64,000 bases of DNA, from assembly GCA_012960225.1 (NCBI GenBank), contig DUBS01000054.1, positions 39,212 through 103,211 of the forward strand, read 5' to 3'. Origin of the DNA: Gemmatimonadota bacterium. GTDB taxonomy: Bacteria > Gemmatimonadota > Gemmatimonadetes > Longimicrobiales > Gaopeijiaceae. The translations under genes and the position numbers were made by a program. The notes below the pieces were generated by a model. The model saw nothing but the letters and a program-made list of their open reading frames with translations, did no database searches and had not been told where the DNA came from. This document shows positions 18,612-26,306 of this stretch, one piece after another (positions within the stretch are counted from its first letter, which is position 1; each line of letters begins with the position of its first letter).

Positions 18612-19319
18612 TTATCTGGTCCGGAGTCCCGGTGGCTCACGGTTAAAGGTATTCAAGAACCAATCTCGATAGCCTTCATCCTCACCAGGGTTTTCCCGAG
18701 CCCATTTGGTACGCGCCATGGCAAACTCATCCGGCCTAGCCGTGAAGATGAATGCATCTAAGTATCCGGCTTCCTTGGCGTATACTAATTCGTCGAGGGG
18801 GCCGTAGGGAGATGTATCGAAAGCCGTCCGACCAAGGAGCCACGCATCAGCTGCTCGTGAGAGAATAGCGCGCTCAAGGTCGTATTCTACAGCCGCAGGA
18901 GCTTCCGGAAGCCATTCCTCTTGTCGGCCCATCTCGACCATTAGATGGAGGTGCGCGTAGATCTGATGCACGAGCATAGTGTCATCTGCTCCTCCATAGA
19001 CAGGTGTCCGGACAGTGTCCCCTTCAATCTCAAGACGCTCCCACACGTATACTTCCTCTGGTGTTGACTGGCTTTCGACCATGAATGTGGGGTCCTCTAC
19101 AATATTGCTCTCCTCTCGCATAACCCATTCGTGGATTTCTTCTGCCCGCTCTTGTTCGACGCGCAAGCGAGCGCCAGAGTGGATAATGATAGGCCTTGGT
19201 ATTGGGACTTCTGGAGCTCCAGTAGCGCAACCGGTCGACACCATTAGTACAATGATCATGGCCCGCATCAGGGTAGATCGCTGAGGGCCGGAAAGCCCTA
19301 AGATTGGTAGTATCGTCAT
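18612..19319 (-). CDS. hypothetical lipoprotein
   Basis: A 235-residue protein with a lipobox-like signal: a hydrophobic stretch MIIVLMVSTGC (Cys ~31) following a 17-residue extension. The start ATG 19319 has AAAAGGA four to five bases upstream; ATG 19268 is an alternative that would give a shorter signal. The mature part is helical and acidic, with several Trp (EIHEWVMREE, EVYVWERLEIEG, YRDWFLNTF). No metal or nucleotide motif was seen. It is placed between an unknown convergent gene and a divergent unknown gene. Probably a surface or periplasmic protein; function unknown. Confidence 0.7.
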   Translation of the reverse strand: MTILPILGLSGPQRSTLMRAMIIVLMVSTGCATGAPEVPIPRPIIIHSGARLRVEQERAEEIHEWVMREESNIVEDPTFMVESQSTPEEVYVWERLEIEGDTVRTPVYGGADDTMLVHQIYAHLHLMVEMGRQEEWLPEAPAAVEYDLERAILSRAADAWLLGRTAFDTSPYGPLDELVYAKEAGYLDAFIFTARPDEFAMARTKWARENPGEDEGYRDWFLNTFNREPPGLRTR

Positions 19320-19349
19320 CTGTCCTTTTAGTCCACCTAATCAAAAGCC

Positions 19350-19391
19350 TTGACACTCAAGGGTTTGAGGCCCGAATTGAGGGCACCTCAA
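19350..19391 (+). promoter_or_regulatory. possible promoter with two inverted repeats upstream of the 19415 gene
   Basis: TTGACA at 19350-19355 fits a -35 box exactly; the -10 position (about 19373-19378) is weak (CGAATT). Two small palindromes follow: CTCAA-4-TTGAG (19356-19369) and TTGAGG-3-CCTCAA (19377-19391), which share the same half-site. They could be a paired repressor site or an RNA hairpin near the start. Low confidence. Confidence 0.3.
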
Positions 19392-19414
19392 AATCAGAAT
19401 AACCAGGAGCTAGC

Positions 19415-19978
19415 GTGCTGAGCACGTTTATCGATGAGGCACAGGACTTCTATACGCCTCAAACTATGACAGCCAACGAGTTAGGCGACAGCCTTGCCCG
19501 GCTCGTCTGGGAGAGCTTCTCCGACTTCTTCACCATAGAAGACACGGAGTTCCTCCTGCCTGAGATTAATGTTTTTTCTGAAGATGAAAAGTGTTCTGGT
19601 CGCACAAGTGAAGAGGCACTCATCTTCTTTATGTGGGCATATACGCGTGGGGTTCAGATGGCATTCTTAGGTCGAGTGCCAGACGAGAGGATCCGAGTAG
19701 GTCTAGATACCCTCCACCAAGCAATCTTTGAAGATATGATGGAGCATGGGACACCAGGGTCCCAACTGCCAACGTTCGAGCGGCGTGTGATCAACCGGTA
19801 TGCCGAATACCATCAGGCCGCAACCGAATCAGATCATCGGCTCGGGGAGGTGGCCTCAAGACGCCTCATTGGAAGAGAAACAAGCGATTCTCTGTCGGTA
19901 GCGCTCAGTAAGCGCGCCATCGCTATCGTGAATCCGGTGAAGGACTTCCTCGATGCGATTGAGCTGATCGATTCTTAG
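19415..19978 (+). CDS. hypothetical protein, mostly helical
   Basis: A 187-residue cytoplasmic-looking protein with a GTG start at 19415, four bases after AGGAGC. It is predicted alpha-helical by eye (many Glu/Leu/Arg heptads, e.g. EEALIFFMWAYTRGVQMAF, RRVINRYAEYHQAATE). I recognise no family. It lies upstream of, and opposite to, the phenylacetyl-CoA-epoxidase-like cluster and has two small palindromes just before its start (19356-19391), suggesting its own regulation. Real gene on codon grounds; function unknown. Confidence 0.65.
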   Translation: MLSTFIDEAQDFYTPQTMTANELGDSLARLVWESFSDFFTIEDTEFLLPEINVFSEDEKCSGRTSEEALIFFMWAYTRGVQMAFLGRVPDERIRVGLDTLHQAIFEDMMEHGTPGSQLPTFERRVINRYAEYHQAATESDHRLGEVASRRLIGRETSDSLSVALSKRAIAIVNPVKDFLDAIELIDS

Positions 19979-20007
19979 CATGGGCACCGTTAAGAACCTC
20001 ATTCAGC

Positions 20008-20250
20008 TTACCTCGTCCACTTCATGACCTCGAATGGGCTGCGACAGTCACGGCACCAGTAGCTACTGACTGACGCATTGCCCCCAAAGGCGTTCATGAT
20101 CTCTGTGGCACTCCCTAGGCAAAAAGGACAGCTAGGACTAACAGGAAGCAGCGAAGGAGCCTCGCTTCTCCGAGCATCAGGGTTAAAGGAAGATTTCTGA
20201 TCGATATTCTTAGCTACTCCATCCCTGCAGCCCGTGTCCTTATCCTTCAC
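20008..20250 (-). CDS. stand-alone PaaD-type C-terminal zinc ribbon
   Basis: An 80-residue protein whose last 40 residues form a zinc ribbon: Cys41-Pro-Phe-Cys44, then Cys66-Arg-Asp-Cys69, ending SPFEVMKWTR. The spacing and the FGG..SSYWC..C..PFE pattern match the C-terminal part of PaaD, the accessory protein of the phenylacetyl-CoA epoxidase; canonical PaaD carries this behind an N-terminal MIP18 (DUF59) domain. That domain is absent here, and a separate MIP18 gene sits upstream at 21262-21693. The start overlaps the paaC-like stop by 4 bp, so it is translated as the last gene of the cluster. Role in diiron assembly inferred from PaaD. Confidence 0.75.
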   Translation of the reverse strand: MKDKDTGCRDGVAKNIDQKSSFNPDARRSEAPSLLPVSPSCPFCLGSATEIMNAFGGNASVSSYWCRDCRSPFEVMKWTR

Positions 20251-21035
20251 TCGACTAAGAGCGCCCGGTTGCGATCACCTCTTACGCGTTCGACAGCATC
20301 CTCATCTGGGCAACCAGGTCCACGCGCTCGATCCTTATCCCAACCACTGTCCGGCTGCACCTGGTCAATATTGACCTCTACTAAGGCAGCTAGATCACGC
20401 AATCGATCACGATAAGTCTCAGTCATAGACTTGCTGGACTCGGTCACCCCTGCTGTTACCATAGCCTTGGCAGCCTCATCATCTGCGCCAAGCCATGCCA
20501 AAACCGGTGGCAACAATCCTTTTGTGGAGTCACGCAGCAGGCTTCTAGCCTTACTGCTTGACTCTGCGATACGTCTATACCAAGCCTTCGCCAGGCTAGC
20601 GTGAAATTCCTCCTCAGCCAGCATCTTGGGAACTCTAGTCCGTGCGGCTTCGTATCTCCCACGACTGAACCCAAGTAGTGCTACGGAGATAGCTTCATCT
20701 ACTACCGTCATAGCCGCAACAATGCCTGCCCAATGCTCAAAGGTCCCGTCTAATGCACCCACCGACGTGTACTCTTCAGCTGGCCTTTCATGCTCGATTT
20801 TCAGTGGCTCGAGGCCCACGTCCTTGAGCATGGCATATAAGAGGCGAGCGTGACCCCACTCATCTTGAGCCATAGAAGAAACAGCGATTCCAGCTTCTAT
20901 CGAAGGAGCTCCTAGCAACCAATCAGAGTAACGGATACCCATCATCCGCTTACTATCCGCAAGTGTTAGGATGAGACGACGGAGAGCGCTGATCCCCGTC
21001 CCATCAAGCCCCTGGATCTCTAGTAGCTCTTTCAT
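20247..21035 (-). CDS. paaC: phenylacetyl-CoA epoxidase structural subunit PaaC-like
   Basis: A 262-residue ferritin-like protein. PaaC pairs with PaaA in the epoxidase that converts phenylacetyl-CoA to its ring-1,2-epoxide; PaaC has the same fold but is usually the non-catalytic, structural partner. Here the residues Asp58-Glu59-x2-His62 (QDEWGHARLLY) and Glu142/Glu143-x-His145 (EEEFHASLAK) are conserved, reflecting the common origin. The N-terminus overlaps the paaB-like stop by 4 bp and the C-terminus overlaps the zinc-ribbon start by 4 bp. The last ~40 residues are charged and look disordered. Assignment to PaaC is based on size and position; the true substrate of the complex may differ. 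Confidence 0.85.
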   Translation of the reverse strand: MKELLEIQGLDGTGISALRRLILTLADSKRMMGIRYSDWLLGAPSIEAGIAVSSMAQDEWGHARLLYAMLKDVGLEPLKIEHERPAEEYTSVGALDGTFEHWAGIVAAMTVVDEAISVALLGFSRGRYEAARTRVPKMLAEEEFHASLAKAWYRRIAESSSKARSLLRDSTKGLLPPVLAWLGADDEAAKAMVTAGVTESSKSMTETYRDRLRDLAALVEVNIDQVQPDSGWDKDRARGPGCPDEDAVERVRGDRNRALLVE

Positions 21036-21256
21036 TCACCTTCCCCTCTTGATCCAGAGAAGGGACCGTCCTGACGGTTTACTGGAATGATGTTGCTGCG
21101 TCGAATGACGCACATTTCAAACCAATTTTCTTCGTCATAGGTCTTCCATGCATAAACACGTGCCATTTCGTCGTCCAAAGCATCCACATAACCGATGTGT
21201 GCTAGCTGGTCACCGCGATGCTTCCGAGCGAATACGTCGTAGACTCTTTCAATCAT
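21032..21256 (-). CDS. paaB: phenylacetyl-CoA epoxidase subunit PaaB-like
   Basis: A 74-residue protein starting MIERVYDVFARKHRGDQ and containing AHIGYVDALDDEMARVYAW and YDEENWFEMCVIRR, the signature of PaaB, the small bridging subunit of the epoxidase. The frame remains open to 21370, but the upstream 38 codons are antisense-like and would overlap the MIP18 gene; ATG 21256 leaves a 5-bp gap to that gene's stop. It overlaps the paaC start by 4 bp. The C-terminal tail (GPFSGSRGEGE) is slightly unusual. Good confidence. Confidence 0.88.
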   Translation of the reverse strand: MIERVYDVFARKHRGDQLAHIGYVDALDDEMARVYAWKTYDEENWFEMCVIRRSNIIPVNRQDGPFSGSRGEGE

Positions 21257-21261
21257 ACGGG

Positions 21262-21693
21262 CTAGGCCCCCACACCTAACTGACCAAGCTTCGCTCTTCC
21301 CGCGGGCGTGACCCTCTTTGTAGTCCATGGAGGATCCCAAACTTCGACGATTTCGACTTTCTTGATCCATGGTTCGATCTCAAGTCGATCTGTCAGGTCT
21401 TCTCGAATAAATTCGATGCACGGGCACGCTGTAGACGTAAACGTCACCTGTACTATCGCAATCTTATCGATCAACTCAACATCATAGATGAGGCCGAGTT
21501 CTACCAGCGATATAGGTAACTCAGGGTCTAGAACCTCATCGAGTGCCGCCCATGTGGCTTCCATACGGTCAGCGGGCAGCTCCTTCAGGGGCCCTGTCCA
21601 TAGATCACGCCCTCCACTCTTGTGAGTAGAGATTCGACCGGGAAACCCTATATCGAGGCCGCGATCCGTGGTAGGTACAGTTGGCATTGTCAT
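21262..21693 (-). CDS. MIP18/DUF59 protein (PaaD N-terminal half equivalent)
   Basis: A 143-residue protein with a MIP18 (DUF59) domain at about residues 45-125 (LDPELPISLVELGLIYDV ... TFTSTACPC), carrying Cys90 and Cys92. An N-terminal ~40-residue extension is present. MIP18 proteins help assemble Fe-S or diiron sites; PaaD is one such, with an added zinc ribbon. Here the domain stands alone between paaA (7-bp gap) and paaB (5-bp gap), and the zinc ribbon is encoded at 20008-20250. A second MIP18 gene lies at 22752-23051. The simplest reading is a PaaD split into two polypeptides; whether they interact is untested. Confidence 0.82.
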   Translation of the reverse strand: MTMPTVPTTDRGLDIGFPGRISTHKSGGRDLWTGPLKELPADRMEATWAALDEVLDPELPISLVELGLIYDVELIDKIAIVQVTFTSTACPCIEFIREDLTDRLEIEPWIKKVEIVEVWDPPWTTKRVTPAGRAKLGQLGVGA

Positions 21694-21700
21694 CCCCTTA

Positions 21701-22654
21701 CTACGCCTGGCGCTTCTCTGCTAGCCATCCTCCCACATCTCTTCGCGAACGCTGAATTGACTCCACATAGATTTCGTTCATCGGGCCACGGCCCTTCCAT
21801 CGTTTGAATACCGCGTCCCATGTGCTCTCACCGTCCTCATATACCCAGCGCTTATCAGCGGCATCGTATTCGCACGGAAACGGGTAATCGAGCACATACT
21901 CTTCGGTCTCGCTGTCGAAATGTGCAGGCACGTTAAGTCCAAGTTCCTCACAAAGCGGGACTGTGGAGGACATCCAAACCTGTCTCAACTCGTCATTCGA
22001 AAGACCCTTCAGTTTGTAGTCCAATTGGCCTGAGTGGCGTTTTAGGTCATCTGGTAGTCCGAACCACTCGATCGTCATAGGGAACATCCAGTCCACCGAA
22101 CACTGTACGACCTCCTTAGCCTCACCTCCTGCCTTGGCCAACCGTCGCATCCAGACCTCCCCGTGTCGTAGATGAAACGTTTCTTCCATATCCACCTTCA
22201 CAAGTGCCCTCTTGAGCGGACCATAGGATGTGTTCTGATAGACATCCGATAACAAGGTTATGCCTGCACGGTCGAAGAAGCCGTTCGCTACTACTAAGTC
22301 CGCCCAGTTGTCTAGTGGCTGATCAAAGCCGTAGGGATGCTTGAATTCGTGGGGCTGGCGACCGTACACCAGTTGTTCTTTCGATTCGCCAATGTCTTCG
22401 AGGAGACGATACGCGATATTCGCGTGAGCGAGTTCGTCTTGGATAATCGCGTGAGCGCTTACCTGGGTATTAGTTGACGGCGCATGCCGGGCTGCCATCC
22501 AGTACGCTGGGGCACTCATGAGCTCTGTGTCCGCTTGCACCGTCAACTGCACAATCAGGGCCTTGCGATATCCCTCGGTCATCTCCTCTCGGGACTCGAT
22601 AATGTAGCCGTCTTGGATCTTCTGCTTGAGTTCGTCCTCGTTGGACAACGCCAT
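21701..22654 (-). CDS. paaA: phenylacetyl-CoA epoxidase catalytic subunit PaaA-like
   Basis: A 317-residue diiron oxygenase subunit. PaaA holds the diiron site that epoxidises the ring of phenylacetyl-CoA with O2. Visible ligands: Glu44 (ADTELMSAP), Glu74 and His77 (QDELAHANIAY), and Glu157/Glu158 with His161 (DMEETFHLRHGE); the fourth-helix His/Glu pattern is complete. The length fits PaaA. It is preceded by a 97-bp gap containing a possible promoter/operator and followed by the MIP18 gene. PaaE (reductase), PaaG, PaaZ and PaaK are not in the window, so the pathway must continue elsewhere, or the enzyme acts on a different acyl-CoA. Confidence 0.9.
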   Translation of the reverse strand: MALSNEDELKQKIQDGYIIESREEMTEGYRKALIVQLTVQADTELMSAPAYWMAARHAPSTNTQVSAHAIIQDELAHANIAYRLLEDIGESKEQLVYGRQPHEFKHPYGFDQPLDNWADLVVANGFFDRAGITLLSDVYQNTSYGPLKRALVKVDMEETFHLRHGEVWMRRLAKAGGEAKEVVQCSVDWMFPMTIEWFGLPDDLKRHSGQLDYKLKGLSNDELRQVWMSSTVPLCEELGLNVPAHFDSETEEYVLDYPFPCEYDAADKRWVYEDGESTWDAVFKRWKGRGPMNEIYVESIQRSRRDVGGWLAEKRQA

Positions 22655-22751
22655 CGGAGCCTACCTTTATGACACTTTTATACCGATCACCGAAATAGTG
22701 TAATAAGTGTTGTCACTAAAGCAAGACCTAACAGCGGCCCAATCGTTCTCC
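22655..22751 (-). promoter_or_regulatory. possible promoter/operator of the paa-like cluster
   Basis: This gap lies between the MIP18 gene at 22752 and paaA. TATAAA-like sequence (minus strand, about 22674-22679) could be a -10 box, though no convincing -35 is seen. TAGTG (22696-22700) and CACTA (22714-22718) form an interrupted palindrome upstream of it that could bind a TetR/PaaR-type regulator. Low confidence; based on eye only. Confidence 0.25.
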
Positions 22752-23051
22752 TTATAGCCCGAGAGACGACCGGATTAGCGGGTTTATCCGCTCTGGAGTC
22801 CATGGAGGATCAAACGTCAACTCCACTTCCGCCGATTCCACACCTTCCACCCCTTCTATCGCAGCCTTCGCGTCATCAACGATCTGACCAGCGACTGGGC
22901 AAAACGGTGACGTAAGCGATATGGTTATCTTCGCGTCATCGTCCCCGACCTCGATCTCGTAAACCAGACCCAGAACAACAAGGTCGAGTCCCAGTTCAGG
23001 ATCTTTGACAGTCTTGAGTGCGTTCCGAATGTCCTTTTCTGTCACCGCCAT
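22752..23051 (-). CDS. MIP18/DUF59 metal-sulfur cluster assembly factor (SufT-like)
   Basis: A 99-residue single-domain DUF59 protein: KDPELGLDLVVLGLVYEIEV, then SPFCPVAGQI with Cys51, and DPPWTPERI near the C-terminus. It matches the SufT/MIP18 type that assists [4Fe-4S] or diiron assembly. It is 97 bp upstream of paaA, on the same strand, and paralogous to the DUF59 gene at 21262-21693. It may be a general Fe-S maturation factor rather than a dedicated partner of the epoxidase. High confidence on the family. Confidence 0.85.
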   Translation of the reverse strand: MAVTEKDIRNALKTVKDPELGLDLVVLGLVYEIEVGDDDAKITISLTSPFCPVAGQIVDDAKAAIEGVEGVESAEVELTFDPPWTPERINPLIRSSLGL

Positions 23052-23223
23052 ATCTTCTCCTATTCAGCGGTAGAAGTGGAATATAGATGTGGTGGAAACT
23101 CATCGGAAGCGGACCTTCTGTGCAGCTCATTCAGAAATTCTGTGATTCTGATATAGAACATCAGGTGTCTCAGCCCCCTGCCCTCTGTTACAGGCCTCAT
23201 GCTGAGCGAAGAAACTCCAAGCC

Positions 23224-24558
23224 TCAAATCTCTTCTCTCGGTGCAGCATCTGCCGTAAGCCGTTCGAATCCCAGCCTGAGCAACCAGCCCGTTCCGAAGA
23301 TTATTAACACAAGCATTAACCACCGTAGAGCAGTCGCTGTGAAGCCAGCGCCCACGATCGGCGCTCTAAAGTCATACTGGATCAGCTGACCTCCTCTTTC
23401 AGTCATCCAATGCCAACCCGTATGAGCAAGAAGCGCAGACAGCACAACGATCCCACCAACCTCCGGAAGGACTTTGCGGAACAGGAATTCGAGCAACGGC
23501 ACGGTAAGCGCGAGAACGAACAGTTGTCCGAATTCGACACCTACGTTGAATGATACGAGAGAGGTCAGTAGGTGGGATCCACCAAATTGGAGTACTTCGG
23601 AGAGTGCAAAAGAGAAACCAAAACCGTGTACCAACCCGAAAGAAAAAGCGATCATCCAACGGTTCTTGAGTTTTGCTCCCAAGATATTCTCGAATGCCAT
23701 ATAGACGATCGAAAGAGCGATCAGCGTCTCGATCAGCGGGGGGAACCAGAGAGCCTGGGGTGTAAGTCCGAGCGCAGCTGCGATCAACGTTATAGAGTGC
23801 CCCGCCGTAAACGACGTGATGATCGGCACGAGTGCCCTAAAGCTCCGAAATGGCACAACAAGACAAAAAAGAAATAGGAGATGATCTATCCCATCGAGGA
23901 TGTGATCAAAGCCAAGCACAACGAAACGCCAAGCAGCTTGATGCCAACGAGGATCAAGGCGCACCAGGCCAGGGTTACCCGAGTACTGGAAAGCTCGTTC
24001 TGTACCTCCTGCGGGCAAGAAACGGAGGACAGTGACTGTGCGAATACCGAGTTGCGCAAACCGAGGGTCGATTGAGAAATCAGACTCCTCTGACGTGATT
24101 GTCCACTCCAACACCACATCGAGCATCGCCTGCTGGGGTGGCAAATCAATGTTATCTGGTAGGGGCGCTGATAATGCATTCTCTATAGCATCATCGTAGC
24201 TCCTAAACGCACGATCACCCGGTATCGCGATCCGGGCTCCTGCTACTACAGGATGGGCAAGAAGTTCATTGCCCTCGTACATTTCGACGTAATTAGCGAT
24301 CCACTCTACTGCCGCTTCCTGGATAAGCGGTTCAGCCTCTGAGATAATTAGATATCCCGGTTCGCGCGCCGGGAAATCGTAATCTCGCATCGAGATCAGC
24401 GGGACTCGCACAATCATCCGCAGTGTCTCGGCGTCAGGCTTCACAAATACCTGAACAGTCACATCAGCCGGAATCTCATGTGCCTCTCCAGACCACGTGG
24501 GCAAGAGAAGAGTGAGCCCGACTAGAAGCGCCGCTGAGCGACGGTAACCCATGAACAT
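23224..24558 (-). CDS. HupE/UreJ-like membrane protein
   Basis: A 444-residue protein: signal peptide (to ~27, ending SGEAHE), a periplasmic beta-rich domain of ~190 residues, then about seven helices in the C-terminal half. The HupE/UreJ signature is seen in GFDHILDGIDHLLFLFCL (residues ~214-231), TAGHSITL and GLVHGFGFSF; these His-rich membrane motifs suggest a metal (nickel or cobalt) or H+ permease role. HupE and UreJ are linked to hydrogenase or urease, but neither enzyme is in the window. It lies 172 bp upstream of the MIP18 gene. Function in this context unknown. Confidence 0.85.
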   Translation of the reverse strand: MFMGYRRSAALLVGLTLLLPTWSGEAHEIPADVTVQVFVKPDAETLRMIVRVPLISMRDYDFPAREPGYLIISEAEPLIQEAAVEWIANYVEMYEGNELLAHPVVAGARIAIPGDRAFRSYDDAIENALSAPLPDNIDLPPQQAMLDVVLEWTITSEESDFSIDPRFAQLGIRTVTVLRFLPAGGTERAFQYSGNPGLVRLDPRWHQAAWRFVVLGFDHILDGIDHLLFLFCLVVPFRSFRALVPIITSFTAGHSITLIAAALGLTPQALWFPPLIETLIALSIVYMAFENILGAKLKNRWMIAFSFGLVHGFGFSFALSEVLQFGGSHLLTSLVSFNVGVEFGQLFVLALTVPLLEFLFRKVLPEVGGIVVLSALLAHTGWHWMTERGGQLIQYDFRAPIVGAGFTATALRWLMLVLIIFGTGWLLRLGFERLTADAAPREEI

Positions 24559-24730
24559 TATGAGAAACTAGGGGAATCCTAACCAACGTTACAAGGAACG
24601 GGACCCCTTTATCTGTGTATCCTTGTCCTCTTTACCGGGTCTCTAAGCAATTGCCCGAATCGCTTCTAACGCGTAGCCTATTCGTCCGGGTCGAACGAGG
24701 CCTTGTACTACATGATCAGGGAGAAGGACT

Positions 24731-25948
24731 ATGCATAAGCGTCACCTGACCTTTGGAATCGGGTTGGTGGTGGCCATCACCGTCATAGCTTGCTCAGCCA
24801 ATGCGCTCGATGACATGGCTGCAAGCCAGGACGGAGCAACGATGGCCCCGATGTTCCAAGTCGATCCATTTTGGCCAAAACCGCTTCCGAACCACTGGAT
24901 CCAGGGTGCCACAATCGGGGTCGATGTTGACTCGCGGGATGATGTCTGGCTGGTACACCGAAATACACCTGACCAGTTCGCTGGGCGAACAGAGCTCGGA
25001 TCAGCTCAAGATCCTCCTTTGAGCGAATGCTGTAGCCCCGCGCCACCAGTCCTTCATTTTGACTCGGACGGGAATCTCGTGGACTCTTGGGGCGGACCTA
25101 CGGACACAGGTGAGTATGTATGGCCAGTGTCGAATCACGGGATCACCGTTGACCACATGGATAATGTATGGATCGGTGGTAACGGTGGACCGGATCGCCA
25201 GATTCTGAAGTTTTCCAGAGACGGTGACTTTCTTAACCAGTTTGGTGAATCCGGCGCACAGAACAGCAGCCTCAGTGAAGTGAACTTCGGACGAGTCGCT
25301 AAAGTCTTCGCCGACCCGGAAGAGAATGAGATTTATGTCGCGGACGGCTACCTCAATCGTCGTGTAGCGGTCATCGATGGCACCACTGGGGAAATGAAGC
25401 GCTTCTGGGGCGCATATGGTAACGAGCCTTCGGACGATCGCACTCCGGGCTATCAGCCGGGTGAGACCCCGCCACAGCAGTTCCGTACCCCAGTCCATTG
25501 TGCAGAACTATCGAACGACGGGCTGCTCTATGTATGTGACCGTCCGTCCAATCGCATTTCTGTATTCCAGAGGGATGGAACATTCGTTAATGAAGTTGTC
25601 ATTGCCCCACATACGTTGTCTCAAGGTGCCACTTGGGACATCGACTTTTCACCTGACGACGAGCAGACCTGGATGTACGTGGCCGATGGCCAGAACATGA
25701 AGGTCTACGTCATGAATCGCGAAACGCTCGAAATTGAGTACAGCTTCGGTGACGGTGGTCGCCAACCAGGAACTTGGTTCGCAGTGCACTCAATAGCAGT
25801 CGACTCCGAGGGTAACATTTACACGACTGAGACCTACGAGGGTAAGCGAATTCAAAAGTTCAATTACATGGGCATGGGTGAAGTTGCGACCAAGGGTATG
25901 GATATGGGTGCTCCATGGCCTGCAGATAGACGGCGAATCGGACAGTAA
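24731..25948 (+). CDS. exported NHL-repeat beta-propeller protein
   Basis: A 405-residue protein with a lipoprotein-like signal (VVAITVIACSANA, Cys ~21). The body holds six or so NHL repeats, e.g. WPVSNHGITVDHMDNVWIGG, VFADPEENEIYVADGYLNRR and HSIAVDSEGNIYTTETYEGK. It resembles peptidyl-alpha-hydroxyglycine alpha-amidating-lyase-like propellers and SMP-30-like domains, but I see no complete catalytic set. A paralogue-like NHL gene lies at 49701-50738. Two hairpins follow the stop (25958-25984 and 25998-26028), so the transcript probably ends there. Function: binding scaffold or lyase, unresolved. Confidence 0.85.
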   Translation: MHKRHLTFGIGLVVAITVIACSANALDDMAASQDGATMAPMFQVDPFWPKPLPNHWIQGATIGVDVDSRDDVWLVHRNTPDQFAGRTELGSAQDPPLSECCSPAPPVLHFDSDGNLVDSWGGPTDTGEYVWPVSNHGITVDHMDNVWIGGNGGPDRQILKFSRDGDFLNQFGESGAQNSSLSEVNFGRVAKVFADPEENEIYVADGYLNRRVAVIDGTTGEMKRFWGAYGNEPSDDRTPGYQPGETPPQQFRTPVHCAELSNDGLLYVCDRPSNRISVFQRDGTFVNEVVIAPHTLSQGATWDIDFSPDDEQTWMYVADGQNMKVYVMNRETLEIEYSFGDGGRQPGTWFAVHSIAVDSEGNIYTTETYEGKRIQKFNYMGMGEVATKGMDMGAPWPADRRRIGQ

Positions 25949-25957
25949 CCACTCCCG

Positions 25958-25984
25958 AGCGGCACAAGACGCCGCTTCAATTTT
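25958..25984 (+). terminator. rho-independent terminator (1)
   Basis: AGCGGC-7-GCCGCT (25958-25963 and 25971-25976) is a perfect 6-bp stem and is followed by TCAATTTT. It sits 9 bp after the NHL gene stop. Confidence 0.55.
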
Positions 25985-25997
25985 GAATTACTTGGCT

Positions 25998-26028
25998 GGC
26001 CCCACCCATTTAGGGTGGGGCCGCTTTG
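25998..26028 (+). terminator. rho-independent terminator (2)
   Basis: GGCCCCACCC (25998-26007) and GGGTGGGGCC (26013-26022) form a perfect 10-bp GC-rich stem with a 5-base loop, followed by GCTTTGCTT. It is the strongest hairpin in the window and ends the NHL transcript, in tandem with the smaller hairpin upstream. Confidence 0.7.
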
Positions 26029-26036
26029 CTTCGTAG

Positions 26037-26156
26037 CAACAACTGATTGATGAACATCAACGTGCCGGACACAACACGATCCGGATCTCAACACACTTCT
26101 ATAATACTACCGCCGAAATCGACCGCTTCGTGGATACGCTGAGCTCTGTAGCCTGA
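26037..26156 (+). pseudogene. 3' remnant of a class V aminotransferase (isopenicillin-N-epimerase-like)
   Basis: A 39-codon frame ending in TGA reads ...QRAGHNTIRISTHFYN... then TTAEIDRFVDTLSSVA. This matches the last ~40 residues of class V aminotransferases of the isopenicillin-N-epimerase/EgtE-like type (the conserved RISTHFYNT-x-EIDRF tail). There is no start codon or ribosome binding site, and an in-frame TAG (26034-26036) closes the frame upstream, so it is a fossil tail of a deleted gene. A complete, different class V aminotransferase (4291-5430) ends SPHFYNIKEEIDHC, showing the same family tail. Strong motif match; the rest of the gene is lost. Confidence 0.75.
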
Positions 26157-26306
26157 CGACGCCAAAACTTGAGATCAACACATAAAGATTGCGCAATTAG
26201 AGACAAGACAACGAGTTTTAGCTTTGAGTTTATTGAGGATTAAGAAGTGGAACCAAGGCGTTCGAGCCAGGTTCCCACATCTGCTCTACAAGAGAGGAAT
26301 GAGATT

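Larger units (their letters stand above)
25949..26306. other. 358-bp intergenic region: two hairpins plus a decayed gene tail
   Basis: Between the NHL gene and the DUF2911 start at 26307 lie two terminator-like hairpins (25958-25984 and 25998-26028), a gene remnant (26037-26156) and an AT-richer leader (26157-26306) that must carry the promoter of the DUF2911 gene. I saw no convincing -35/-10 pair in it. AGAGGAAT at about 26292-26299 is the likely ribosome binding site. Confidence 0.7.

Noticed and set aside
23060..23323. Minus-strand open frame in the gap between HupE and the MIP18 gene
   Set aside because: It overlaps the HupE coding end in another frame and shows no features; the gap looks like spacer.
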